A stretch of DNA of 64,000 nucleotides from an uncultured Erythrobacter sp. GTDB taxonomy: Bacteria; Pseudomonadota; Alphaproteobacteria; Sphingomonadales; Sphingomonadaceae. Position numbers and translations under genes: made by a program. The stretch lies in the NCBI GenBank assembly GCA_947493165.1, contig CANLPY010000002.1, positions 62,001-126,000 on the forward strand, in the 5' to 3' direction. How positions within the stretch are numbered: the stretch's first letter is position 1; each line of letters starts with the position of its first letter. This document shows, piece by piece, positions 18,064 through 26,810 of the stretch. The notes under the pieces were generated by a model. It was not told the origin of the DNA. It did no database searches and worked only from the letters and a program-made list of their open reading frames with translations.

Positions 18064-18095
18064 AAAAGGGGCGCCTTATCGGGCGCCCCTTTTTT
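18064..18095 (+). terminator. Strong Rho-independent terminator, probably bidirectional
   Basis: AAAAGGGGCGCC-loop-GGCGCCCCTTTT forms a 12-bp stem followed by T residues. It serves the second receptor gene on the plus strand and, having T residues on both sides, may also end the GH3 gene from the minus strand. Confidence 0.9.
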
Positions 18096-18144
18096 GATAG
18101 GGGGGATTGGGTATCGCTAACGACCACCCTGAACTGTTCAATTG

Positions 18145-20499
18145 TTAGGTTATTGTGAAGATGCTGGACTTTAAATTCTCGCTGTCCGGCCCAGACATCA
18201 AAACAAACCGGCCCGGCTCAACCAGCAGATCACCTTCGCCATTCCGGAAACCAAAATCGTCGGTATGTAGTTTAAAAGTTACAGTGCGCGTCTCACCTGC
18301 GGCCAGCGCTACCTTCTCAAAACCGCGCAGTTGCTTGACTGGTCTGGTGCGACTAGCGATCTCATCACGGATATATAGCTGCACAACTTCTTGCCCTGCC
18401 CGCACACCCGTGTTTCGCACCGTAACTTCAATTTGCACTTTGTCGCCTCGAGCAACCGAGACGCTAGAGGCACGCGGTTCTCCAACTTCAAAACTGGTAT
18501 AGCTCAACCCGTGTCCAAAGGGGTACAGCGGACTTGAGTCTGAAAATACGTAATTACGGAATTTGCCGGTAGGCTTTTGGTAATAAAATGCGGGAAGCTG
18601 GCCAACATTACGGGCAATCGTGACCGGTAATTTGCCGCTAGGATTGACATCGCCGAACAGGATGTTCGCAATCGCATGACCGCCCTCCTCGCCTGCGTAG
18701 AAAACATCCAGAATGGCTGGGCAATGCTGCGCCAGATATCGTGGCGAAAGCGGCCGTCCGTGGATCAGAACCGAAACAGTCTCTTTTCCCAGCTCTAGCA
18801 GGGCTTCGGCCAATTCGTTCTGCTCCCCAATCAGGTCAAGGCTATCGCGGTCACCGCGCGAATCCCCAGCAAAGTAAGCCTCTCGCGCTGTCGCTTCGTT
18901 ACCGCCGAGACACATTACAATAACATCTGCGTCTCTAGCTGCTTCGACCGCCTCAGCTATCAACTCACGATTTCGAGCGGAATCAGCTCTTACACTTTCA
19001 TCCGAAGCATCAGTCTCAATCTCGTTATCACCCTCGTCGCCTGCCGTAATGTGGCAACCAGGCGCATAGGAGACCTCAAATCCAGCCTTTCTTCCGAACG
19101 CCTGTATCCCTTCCAGCACGCTAACTCCAACAAACGGCTTCGGCGAATACCCGCCGAGATGAACCGATGCTGCATTTGGCCCAGTTACAAACACTTTCTT
19201 GACTTGCTGTTGGTCGAGCGGGAGGAGATCGCCTTCATTCTTGAGCAGCACCGCCGACTCTTCAGCCATCTTGCGGGCGAGGGAGCGATGTTCTGCGCTG
19301 CGTGCCAAGTTAGCCGCCTTGACAGGTTCCGCCCATGGCAGGTCGAACAAACCGCATTTGAATTTTGCCGCAAGAACGCGTTCGGCCGCGCGACGGACAT
19401 AGCGCTCGTCCAACCGGCCCGCACGCACCAGGTCAGGCAGCATCAGGTAGACACCGTTATTGGCTAATTCCAGATCGACACCAGCTTTCAGACCCATGAT
19501 AGCAGCTTCTGCTTCATCTTCGGCGACGCCGTGTAGGCTGTGAATGCGGCGCACATCATCCCAGTCGGATACGACATAACCATCAAAGCCCCAGTCATCG
19601 CGCAACAAATCTGACAAGAGAGCGGCATCAGCATGAGCCGGAACGCCGTCAATCTCTCCGTGTGACGCCATCAGGCCCACTGATCCGGCATCTTTAATTG
19701 CAGCACGAAACGGCGGTAAAACGACATTTTGCAATTCAACCGGCCCGATATGTGATGGGGAAAAATTGCGCCCTCCGATACCTTGCCCATAGCCAGCAAA
19801 ATGCTTGACGCTGGTCGCAATACGATCAGATGGTAGATAGTCGGCTGGCGCGCCTTGCAATCCCGCCACGATCGCTCTGGCAGAAACGGAAACGACGTAG
19901 GGGTCTTCACCCCAGGTTTCTTCCGAACGCCCCCATCGTGGATCAGTGCAGATGTCAATGTTGGGTGAGAAACACGCCTGTGCACCACGCGAACGCGCCT
20001 CTCGCGCGGTGGCGTAGAACACTTCTTCGACCAGTGACGGATTAAACGCACAAGCCATCGCCAACGCTTGTGGAAATTGGGTCGCCCCGTCAGCAAGCAG
20101 TCCAGCAAGGCATTCCTCGAAAATAAAGGCCGGAATTCCAAAGCGGCTGCGGCTGACCACTTCGCGCTGCAATTTCAAAACCGCAAGCGCGTTATCCTCG
20201 GCCTGCGCCTCAAGACTCGCTGAATAAACCCCGCCAATACCATGAGCAAAATACGGAAAATCCGCCTCAAATTGCTTAGCATCTGCCATCACATCCGCAG
20301 CACGAGGACAGTTCAATTGCGCTCCAACTTCATCCAAGGTCATCAAACCAACAAGTGCTTTGGCGCGCCGAGCTGGAGATAAGGATTTGTCGCGGTAGTC
20401 ATCTCCGCTCTGCGCCCTAACAATGCCTGGCACACCCGCTGCGCTAACAAATCCGAAACCGGCTACCCCGGCCAGCGCTGTTCGGCGATCAATCTTCAT
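18145..20499 (-). CDS. GH3-family glycoside hydrolase (beta-xylosidase/beta-glucosidase), Tat-exported
   Basis: The product has 784 residues. The start ATG at 20499 has GGAGA 9 bases upstream and exposes a twin-arginine signal (DRRTALAGVAGFGFVSAAG). The GH3 N-terminal barrel includes CFSPNIDICTDPRWGRSEET, VKHFAGYGQG and the nucleophile segment GYVVSDWDDV. The C-terminal alpha/beta sandwich includes VLLKNEGDLLPL and the general-acid region, and a fibronectin-III-like tail follows (YPFGHGLSYTSFEV, GEEVVQLYI-like). Members remove terminal xylose or glucose. Xylose is a component of ulvan, so beta-xylosidase activity would fit the locus, but sequence alone does not fix specificity. Phased AATCA elements lie about 180 bp upstream. 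Confidence 0.9.
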   Translation of the reverse strand: MKIDRRTALAGVAGFGFVSAAGVPGIVRAQSGDDYRDKSLSPARRAKALVGLMTLDEVGAQLNCPRAADVMADAKQFEADFPYFAHGIGGVYSASLEAQAEDNALAVLKLQREVVSRSRFGIPAFIFEECLAGLLADGATQFPQALAMACAFNPSLVEEVFYATAREARSRGAQACFSPNIDICTDPRWGRSEETWGEDPYVVSVSARAIVAGLQGAPADYLPSDRIATSVKHFAGYGQGIGGRNFSPSHIGPVELQNVVLPPFRAAIKDAGSVGLMASHGEIDGVPAHADAALLSDLLRDDWGFDGYVVSDWDDVRRIHSLHGVAEDEAEAAIMGLKAGVDLELANNGVYLMLPDLVRAGRLDERYVRRAAERVLAAKFKCGLFDLPWAEPVKAANLARSAEHRSLARKMAEESAVLLKNEGDLLPLDQQQVKKVFVTGPNAASVHLGGYSPKPFVGVSVLEGIQAFGRKAGFEVSYAPGCHITAGDEGDNEIETDASDESVRADSARNRELIAEAVEAARDADVIVMCLGGNEATAREAYFAGDSRGDRDSLDLIGEQNELAEALLELGKETVSVLIHGRPLSPRYLAQHCPAILDVFYAGEEGGHAIANILFGDVNPSGKLPVTIARNVGQLPAFYYQKPTGKFRNYVFSDSSPLYPFGHGLSYTSFEVGEPRASSVSVARGDKVQIEVTVRNTGVRAGQEVVQLYIRDEIASRTRPVKQLRGFEKVALAAGETRTVTFKLHTDDFGFRNGEGDLLVEPGRFVLMSGPDSENLKSSIFTIT

Positions 20500-20670
20500 C
20501 GGTCTTTGTCTCCGGTTCCAGTTCAACTTGCGGAAAAGAGCAGATGCTTGAGCGGGAGCTCTTCTACCTGCAGACTGCACAACCGGCGGCGCGGCGTAAT
20601 ATCCTGAAGAGATATCTCATTCATTCCGAAAGCGCATGCCGATCTCATGGTGGTTGGATAGCCAGTCAAC

Positions 20671-20702
20671 TACAAACAATCAATAGCAATCAATCTTGAT
20701 CA
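20671..20702. promoter_or_regulatory. Candidate DeoR-type operator with three phased repeats upstream of GH3
   Basis: On the plus strand AATCA begins at 20678 and 20688, and GATCA begins at 20698, giving exact 10-bp phasing. The first is preceded by ACAA, making ACAAACAATCAA, the same string found upstream of the first TonB receptor. This fits a DeoR direct-repeat operator. Confidence 0.45.
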
Positions 20703-20765
20703 TCCACCAAGCACTTCCTGTCAAATGGCGGGTCCGCATTTAGGCGGCTTTTTCCGCTCACGGAA

Positions 20766-20798
20766 AGAACCCCGCTCACCTTTCGATGAGCGGGGTCT
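20766..20798 (-). terminator. Terminator hairpin after the adhesin gene
   Basis: ACCCCGCTCA and TGAGCGGGGT form a perfect 10-bp stem with an 8-base loop. On the minus strand it is followed by a short pyrimidine tract (TCTTTCC). It lies about 65 bp after the adhesin stop. Confidence 0.65.
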
Positions 20799-20863
20799 GA
20801 ACATAAGGCTGAGATATTACACCCGGCCTGTCGAGTTGCCTATGGAACTGCAATCAACGCTTG

Positions 20864-23329
20864 TTAAAACTCGCCTGCGACGCCTGCGCGCACGCTGGTG
20901 GAGTTGCCGCCAGCGTATGTGACCCCTGCGGTGATGGCGAAGTCGCCTTCAAATCGATGCATCAGCCCGGCTGAAAAGCCCACCTCGCCGCGATAGGTGG
21001 CGACATTGCTGGCATAGCTGGTCTTGCCCGCTTCGCTGGGGAAGTGCGGAGATGCTTGGGCGGCGATTGAGGCGATGCCGCGCTGCGCATCCCTGTCGAT
21101 AGTGTCGGTCAGGTCGAACAGGGTGTTGACCCGTCCGCTGAGCGCATCGAATTGGGCGGTTGAGACCTGGGCAACAGCATTAAGCGCCACGCGGACATTG
21201 TCGACCGAGGCTGCTGTGGCAACGCTCTGGCGGCCCAGCGTGCCCGCGCTGTCGACCGTGACCACATCAACCGGGCCAACCTGCGCTGCTGTGCTTGCAT
21301 CAATGTCGCCGATCCTTACCGAGCTGCCCGTGCCGCCTAGCGTCACTTGGTTGGCTGCTGTGGTCTGCGCCTGAAAACCAACGGCGGTTGAGAAGTTCTC
21401 CGACGCGTTTGAGTTTGAACCTACCGCTGTGCTGTTGGAGCCTGTGGCTGAGGCGAGCACGCCAACGCCGGTGGAGCGGTTGCCTGCGGTGCTGGCGAGG
21501 AAGCCCACGGCAGTATTGCCTGCGCCCGCTGCGGCGGCCTGAGAGCCGACCACAACCGACTGACCGCCGGTTGCATTGGCTAGCTCGCCAATAGCGGTTG
21601 AGTTGATCACCGCCGATGAGCGCACCCCAATCGCCACCGCATCGGTACCGCCAGCAGTGGCGCGGTTACCCAGCGCCGTTGCGTTCACGCCCAGCGCCTG
21701 AGCGTCAGAGCCAAACGCGCTCGCCCGGTCAAAGGTAGCTTGCGCACCCAATGCATCACCATCATTGCCATCTCCCCCAATCGCAATCGAGGCAGCGCCG
21801 GTCGCACTCGCCGCGCCCCCCCCAGCAAAACTGTTTGCACCGCTCGCAACCGCATCCGCGCCAATCGCAATCGCTCGGCTTGCCAGCGCCTGAGCGCCCA
21901 TACCGAACTCGCCCGGATCGCCACCAAGCGCGAGTGCACCGTCACCGCTTGCTGCCGCTCCACGGCCAAAAGAGCTTGCACCGAATCCAGTCGCTTGCGC
22001 GCCAGCGCCGACCGCATTTGCTCCACTGCCATTTGCCATAGCATCGGAACCAATCGCAGTGGCATTGTCCGCTGAAGCCTCTGCAGATCGGCCGATAGCA
22101 ACAGATCTATCACCGCTGGCATTGGCTGATTGGCCTAGACTTGCGCTGCTAAAACCACTTGCTTGAGCGTCTGTCCCGATGGCAACCGCCGCTTCGGCAG
22201 TCGCATCTGTTGAAAGGCCGATAGCGATGGAATTGTCCCGTGTCGATGTGCTTGAAATTCCTAAGCTAATCGCGCTGAGGCCGGAGGCAGCTGCATCAGA
22301 GCCAATAGCAATAGCGAAGTCTGCGCCCGCGTTTGTATCTGCCCCTAAAGCGACCGACTCTACTCCTACCGCCTGCGCACCGTCAGTTCCTGCATCCATT
22401 CCATCGCCGCCAATCGCAATCCCGCCTGCCATTGTGGCGTCTGAGTTTGCGCCAAAGGCAAGGGATTGTCCTCCAGCAGCATTGGCACTGAACCCTAGAG
22501 CTGCGCTGCCAATCGCCGTTGCGTCAGCAAAAGTGCCTACAGCCGTGCTGTTGTTGGCTGATGCTACAGCGACCCCGCCGATAGCCGTGCTGTTGCTAGC
22601 TGTTGCGTCAGCAAAGCCCCCCAGTGCCGTGCTATTGTCGCCCGTAGTTTCGGCAGAAACCCCTACTGCGACAACGTTGAACCCTGCTGCGGTGGCAGAC
22701 GCCCCCAAAGCTGTGTTTCCGGATGCTGTCGCAAGAGCATCCTGCCCAATTGCGATAGCCCCCGCTCCAGTCGCCTGCGCGCCAAGCAGGTCCAAATCGG
22801 TCCCATCACTGCCAATGGCAATGGCGCCCGCTGCACCGGCATTGGCATCTGCCCCAACCGCCGTTGCGCCAACGCCGCCGACAGCTGCGCTTCGCCCCAA
22901 TGCAGTAGAATCGATAAAGTCGGCCACTGCACCATCGCCCAAAGCGGTGGCGTCTGCCCCGCTAGCGACGGAATCTGCCCCAATCGCAGTTGTAGAGTCG
23001 GCTGTGGCCTGTGCACCGTTACCTACTGCGGTTGCATCCGTCTCAGTCGCGATTGCATCTTCCCCTACCGCCGTCGACTGGTCACCGCTTGCATTGCTGG
23101 CCTCACCAACGGCTGTGCTTTCATCGCCGCCAGCAGAAGAGTTCGCCCCAACCGCAGTCGCGCCATTGAGTCCAGTTGCACTCGAATTGGTACCGCACTC
23201 TGTGGAATTTAAAGGCACTCCATCATTGCATGGCGCGGTCCCATCAGCGCGCGCTTCTTGCGGCGTTACCAACATGGTCGCTGCGAAGCCTGCAGATAGG
23301 ACGGTTGAAAGCAAAAGTGTCTTTTTCAT
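20864..23329 (-). CDS. YadA-like trimeric autotransporter adhesin
   Basis: The product has 821 residues. The start ATG at 23329 (MKKTLLLST) has AGGGGA upstream; longer in-frame starts lack this. After a signal peptide (ending near EARAD), almost the whole passenger consists of about 14-residue head repeats of the form TAVGxxAxASGxxS. These are the left-handed YadA/Hep_Hag beta-roll repeats, here in several dozen copies with a few GGDG insertions. A short stalk (ARQSVATAASVDNVRVALNA onward) leads to a YadA anchor domain of about 80 residues ending GVTYAGGNSTSVRAGVAGEF. It should trimerise in the outer membrane and act in adhesion or self-aggregation. It is divergent from a two-component system, with an 18-bp palindrome between them. 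Confidence 0.93.
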   Translation of the reverse strand: MKKTLLLSTVLSAGFAATMLVTPQEARADGTAPCNDGVPLNSTECGTNSSATGLNGATAVGANSSAGGDESTAVGEASNASGDQSTAVGEDAIATETDATAVGNGAQATADSTTAIGADSVASGADATALGDGAVADFIDSTALGRSAAVGGVGATAVGADANAGAAGAIAIGSDGTDLDLLGAQATGAGAIAIGQDALATASGNTALGASATAAGFNVVAVGVSAETTGDNSTALGGFADATASNSTAIGGVAVASANNSTAVGTFADATAIGSAALGFSANAAGGQSLAFGANSDATMAGGIAIGGDGMDAGTDGAQAVGVESVALGADTNAGADFAIAIGSDAAASGLSAISLGISSTSTRDNSIAIGLSTDATAEAAVAIGTDAQASGFSSASLGQSANASGDRSVAIGRSAEASADNATAIGSDAMANGSGANAVGAGAQATGFGASSFGRGAAASGDGALALGGDPGEFGMGAQALASRAIAIGADAVASGANSFAGGGAASATGAASIAIGGDGNDGDALGAQATFDRASAFGSDAQALGVNATALGNRATAGGTDAVAIGVRSSAVINSTAIGELANATGGQSVVVGSQAAAAGAGNTAVGFLASTAGNRSTGVGVLASATGSNSTAVGSNSNASENFSTAVGFQAQTTAANQVTLGGTGSSVRIGDIDASTAAQVGPVDVVTVDSAGTLGRQSVATAASVDNVRVALNAVAQVSTAQFDALSGRVNTLFDLTDTIDRDAQRGIASIAAQASPHFPSEAGKTSYASNVATYRGEVGFSAGLMHRFEGDFAITAGVTYAGGNSTSVRAGVAGEF

Positions 23330-23436
23330 GGATTTTCCCCTGTGGTGTCTCATCAACATCCGAGACGAACAAAGCGGCCGTCCGTTGATGGCCCCGAGTT
23401 GAGGCGAGGAGGGTAAGGGGCTGGAGAAAATTGAAA

Positions 23437-23454
23437 ATCACCTGATCAGGTGAT
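23437..23454. promoter_or_regulatory. Perfect 18-bp palindrome between adhesin and response regulator
   Basis: ATCACCTGATCAGGTGAT is its own reverse complement. Its centre is about 117 bp from the adhesin start and 109 bp from the regulator start. The size and symmetry suit a dimeric LuxR/NarL-type DNA-binding protein, most simply the adjacent regulator. Binding is inferred. Confidence 0.55.
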
Positions 23455-23554
23455 GGCTCCGGCTATGCTGCTATGCCAGACGCTGTTATCCATTATTACT
23501 GGAATTGGGTCACGAACGGCGTTCTGGCGTGATTTTCCGAGAGGGAGGTGTGGT

Positions 23555-24202
23555 ATGATCCGTGTGGCAATCATTGAAGACGACCCAACCATGCGGGGAT
23601 TACTATCGCGCGCGATTGATGATTGCGATGATATGTCGATGATTGCGCAGGCCGCCAATGTCGCCGATGCAACGGAACTTGTCGAAGCAGGCGGATATGA
23701 TGTGTTGCTGTGCGACCTTGGACTGCCCGATGGCAGCGGCATAACCATAATTGAGCAGGAATCGGCAACTCAGCGGGACACCGATATTCTGGTCATCACG
23801 GTTTTTGCCAACCAGAACAAGGTGATTGACGCGATCCAAGCCGGGGCTCGCGGTTATCTGTTGAAAGATGAACGGATCGAGGACTGCGTCGAGGCGATCC
23901 GCAATATCCGTCAAGGTGGTTCCCCGATCAGCCCAATCATTGCGCGCCAACTACTTGGTCAAATAAAGAAAGATCCTGAAGAGCCGATAATGTCGATGGA
24001 ATCGCCATTATCAGAGCGTGAATATGAGGTTCTCAACCTGATTTCACGCGGTTTTTCCAATGCCGAATGCGGCGAATTGCTGGCCATCAGCAGCAACACA
24101 GTGAGCAGCCATATCAAGAAAATCTATCGCAAATTGCAGGTGAACAGCCGCGCCGAAGCGCTGTTTGAAGCTTCTTCACAGGGGCTACTTCGGCGGCATT
24201 AG
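23555..24202 (+). CDS. NarL/FixJ-type response regulator
   Basis: The product has 215 residues. The start ATG at 23555 has GGGAGG 6 bases upstream and opens directly with the receiver strand MIRVAIIEDDPTMRGLL. The receiver domain shows the acidic pair (EDD), the phospho-acceptor Asp in DVLLCDLGLPDGSG and the conserved Lys in GYLLKDE. The C-terminal LuxR-type helix-turn-helix is SEREYEVLNLISRGFSNAE ... ISSNTVSSHIKKIYRKLQV. The kinase gene follows 20 bp later. Likely targets are the adhesin and its own promoter through the palindrome at 23437. Confidence 0.94.
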   Translation: MIRVAIIEDDPTMRGLLSRAIDDCDDMSMIAQAANVADATELVEAGGYDVLLCDLGLPDGSGITIIEQESATQRDTDILVITVFANQNKVIDAIQAGARGYLLKDERIEDCVEAIRNIRQGGSPISPIIARQLLGQIKKDPEEPIMSMESPLSEREYEVLNLISRGFSNAECGELLAISSNTVSSHIKKIYRKLQVNSRAEALFEASSQGLLRRH

Positions 24203-24222
24203 CCGAAGGACCGGGAGCGCGC

Positions 24223-26061
24223 GTGATACGAAAGATCATCCTGTTGGTTGTTTTGGCGTTTTGGCCGGACGTGTTGGCCGCACAGAGTGACACTGAAAGC
24301 CAAACGATGGAATTCACGGTGGGTGAGTTCGCACTTGTGGAGGGAACGGTCCCACCTTCTACAGGGTGGCAGAAAGATGTTAATCCCAAGATATATCAAC
24401 TGGGATCGGTTGATTGGTCATTCGGCGCGTATCACGCGATGACCGGACGTTTTGTATTTGCTGGCGAGGACGTTGGCGAAGGGGCGAATGCGCTCTATCT
24501 GATCGGGACGCGCAATCAGTTTCGCGTACGCCTAAATGGTGAAGAAATTTATCGCAATTATGCCAGACTTGATGATCACAAGTTGTCTTGGAACCGGCCG
24601 CATCTCATCCTTTTGCCCGCCGGAGCAATAAATCCGCAGACCAATGAAATTCGAATTGAAACCGTGTCGCAGGAAGCGATTGGAATTGGCCGAGTTATCA
24701 TTGGCCCTGCAACAAAACTACAAGATTTTTATGCGTCACAGTTCTTTTGGCGGATAACTGCTCCAGCGTTTGCCAATTATGCCATGCTGCTGATTGGAGC
24801 GCTGGTGCTTCTCTATTGGCTTAGGCGGAAACACGAGACGGAGTTACTGTTCCTCGCGCTGGCCGCAATCACATGGTTCATACGCTATCACCATTATTAT
24901 GCCGACCGGGTTCCGTTTGATCCCGCATTATTTTCCTATCTGAGCGAAAACGCCAATTATTATGGGAGCGCCTTTACCGCTGCGTTCTATTTGCATTTCT
25001 TGAAATTCCGATACCGGAATCAGATCACTACAGCCTTGCTCGCAATTGGTTTGGTGCTTTCAGCAACCTACTATTTTAACAGCCCCAACTTCTACTTCTT
25101 CTATTTGCCGACATTTGTGATCACCTTTGGATTGTTTGTGACTGCGGTCGCAAACCTTGTCCGGTATCGCGACGTGGAAAATGGCGCGCTGGCGCTGGCG
25201 ATGCTGGTGGCCACGATCTTTGGAGTGGTCGATGCATATTACGGCTACACGTATGGAGGAAACGGAAGCGCGATATACCTCTCTGTTTTTACTGGGATAA
25301 TGTATGCTCTCGCGTTCCTTCTCTCGTTTGGCAAAAGGGCCATCGATGCCTTCTATTCCTCCGAAAGCGCAAATATTGTTTTGGAGCAAAAGATTGCTGA
25401 AACGCGCGCAGATCTGGCGCGTAGCGAGGCTGATCGGCAGCAATTGGTTGTCGAGACCGCAATCGCGAATGAGCACGGACGCCTTATGCAAGAGATGCAC
25501 GATGGGATTGGCTCTAACCTCATCACAGCTCTAGCAGTGGCCCGTGAACAACATATGCCGGAAAGTACGATCAAAACGCTCAAAAGCGCTCTTGATGACC
25601 TTAAGATAACGGTGGATTCGTTAGAGCCAGTAGAAGGCGACATTATCGCATTGATCGGGAATTTGCGTCATCGCATGGCGGCCGACCTCAAGCACGCGGG
25701 GATTAATTGCAAATGGGAGGTTGGGCATTGTGAACCACTTGTGTGGCTCGATGCGAGCAACGCACTTCATGTATTGCGGATCATGCAGGAAGCGATCGGG
25801 AATGTGTTGTCGCATTCACAAGCAACAGAGCTGACAATAGGATGTAAGGAAAGAACACAAGATGGCATCGAAGGGATCGAATCCTTTGTCGTCGATAACG
25901 GACACGGTTTTGCCTTCGAGGCAGCAAACGAAGGTAAGGGCCTGCGTAATATGCAGGCCAGAGCGCAGTCACTGCATGGGAACTTAAGGTGCATTTCCGC
26001 CCGCAATATGGGCTGCACGATCACACTGTGGCTGCCTTACCAAAGGGTGACCCCGACATGA
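24223..26061 (+). CDS. Membrane sensor histidine kinase (7TM-DISM-like, HisKA_3)
   Basis: The product has 612 residues. The start is GTG at 24223, with GGGAG 6 bases upstream. A signal peptide is followed by a periplasmic beta-rich domain of about 150 residues resembling a 7TM-DISM extracellular domain. About seven membrane helices follow (roughly residues 180-380), then a coiled coil, a HisKA_3 dimerisation segment with the phospho-His in LMQEMHDGIGSNLITAL, and an HATPase domain (EAIGNVLSHSQAT, VDNGHGF, GKGLRNMQARA). It should phosphorylate the adjacent regulator. In the DISM group the ligand is often a carbohydrate or other small molecule, which would suit a surface-attachment signal, but nothing here fixes it. 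Confidence 0.9.
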   Translation: MIRKIILLVVLAFWPDVLAAQSDTESQTMEFTVGEFALVEGTVPPSTGWQKDVNPKIYQLGSVDWSFGAYHAMTGRFVFAGEDVGEGANALYLIGTRNQFRVRLNGEEIYRNYARLDDHKLSWNRPHLILLPAGAINPQTNEIRIETVSQEAIGIGRVIIGPATKLQDFYASQFFWRITAPAFANYAMLLIGALVLLYWLRRKHETELLFLALAAITWFIRYHHYYADRVPFDPALFSYLSENANYYGSAFTAAFYLHFLKFRYRNQITTALLAIGLVLSATYYFNSPNFYFFYLPTFVITFGLFVTAVANLVRYRDVENGALALAMLVATIFGVVDAYYGYTYGGNGSAIYLSVFTGIMYALAFLLSFGKRAIDAFYSSESANIVLEQKIAETRADLARSEADRQQLVVETAIANEHGRLMQEMHDGIGSNLITALAVAREQHMPESTIKTLKSALDDLKITVDSLEPVEGDIIALIGNLRHRMAADLKHAGINCKWEVGHCEPLVWLDASNALHVLRIMQEAIGNVLSHSQATELTIGCKERTQDGIEGIESFVVDNGHGFAFEAANEGKGLRNMQARAQSLHGNLRCISARNMGCTITLWLPYQRVTPT

Positions 26062-26131
26062 CCGAGCTTAGGTGCTCTTGCTTTGTGCTTTGGAACACAG
26101 GCGAGCGGGGGCAAGTAAGAGAATGGCGTTG

Positions 26132-26221
26132 TGGAGGAGAGTGAGGGATTCGAACCCTCGGAACCCCTAAGGGCTCAACAGTTTTCGAGACTGCCCCGTT
26201 CGACCACTCCGGCAACTCTCC
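26132..26221 (-). tRNA. tRNA-Ser(CGA)
   Basis: The minus strand gives a class II tRNA: acceptor GGAGAGT pairing with ACTCTCC, anticodon loop CTCGAAA between CAGT and ACTG with anticodon CGA, a long variable arm (GAGCCCTTAGGGGTTC), and the TPsiC arm GAGGGTTCGAATCCCTC. The 3' CCA is encoded. The base before CCA reads T (U in the RNA), whereas serine tRNAs usually carry G there. Confidence 0.95.
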
Positions 26222-26399
26222 TGATCCCCAACACGCTGCGCAGATTGGCAGCTCGTCCTGTAAGGAGGGCGCGCGTTAGCGCAGGCCGCCTGCCTTGCCA
26301 AGGGGCGTTTCGCCGCCAAACAGGCCAATTTATGCGCAATTCTGGGGAGGGAATTGGCGAAGCGCTTGTTTCACCGCCATGAAGGTCCATATTCACGCC

Positions 26400-26780
26400 A
26401 TGGAAAGCGCTCAGTTCTTTTCCAGCCAAGCTGGCCGGACGCTCACCGCACCGCGACAATTGCGATCACGCTTTGGCATCGGTGATGTCGTATGCCACCG
26501 CTTGTTCGATTTTCGCGGTGTAGTTTTTGATATCGATCCCGTCTTTGCGAACAGCGAAGAATGGTACCAATCGATCCCGGAAGACATCCGCCCGCGGCGC
26601 GATCAGCCGTTTTATCACTTGCTCGCCGAAAGTGATGAGGAAAGTTACGTCGCCTACGTTAGCCAGCAAAACCTGCTTGATGATGCCAAAGGCGGGCCTG
26701 TCGAGCACCCAACTGTCTCACAATTGTTTGAGCAGTTCAAAGACGGACGCTATCAAATGCGCCGCTCGTTGACGCATTAA
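26400..26780 (+). CDS. hspQ: Heat-shock protein HspQ (YccV-like, hemimethylated-DNA-binding family)
   Basis: The product has 126 residues. The core RFGIGDVVCHRLFDFRGVVF, DPVFANSEEWYQSIPE, then RRDQPFYHLLAES and YVAYVSQQNL is the YccV/HspQ domain. In E. coli the protein binds hemimethylated oriC DNA and also modulates Lon proteolysis. The start is uncertain: the ATG at 26400 gives the N-terminus (MESAQFFSS) closest to sphingomonad homologues as I remember them, while the ATG at 26379 is also in frame. Neither has a strong ribosome-binding site. It stands alone between a tRNA and a convergent permease gene. Confidence 0.88.
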   Translation: MESAQFFSSQAGRTLTAPRQLRSRFGIGDVVCHRLFDFRGVVFDIDPVFANSEEWYQSIPEDIRPRRDQPFYHLLAESDEESYVAYVSQQNLLDDAKGGPVEHPTVSQLFEQFKDGRYQMRRSLTH

Positions 26781-26810
26781 TTCAACAATTCCGCTTGGTA
26801 CGTAGGCGGT

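Larger units (their letters stand above)
20500..20863. other. 364-bp intergenic region before GH3 and after the adhesin gene
   Basis: No gene is supported. It holds the adhesin terminator (20766-20798), the phased AATCA operator candidate (20671-20702) and the GH3 leader. Confidence 0.6.

Noticed and set aside
20864..23329. Tandem repeats as a CRISPR or satellite array
   Set aside because: The periodicity is about 42 bases, in frame, and encodes YadA-type 14-residue head repeats with no identical repeat-spacer structure.
22179..23402. Plus-strand frame of 407 codons rich in Ala, Pro, Ser and Val
   Set aside because: It is the reverse reading of the periodic adhesin head repeats, which keeps frames open by composition; it is not an independent gene.
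26131..26382. Small plus-strand frame over the tRNA
   Set aside because: It reads through the complement of tRNA-Ser, and the tRNA structure is unambiguous.
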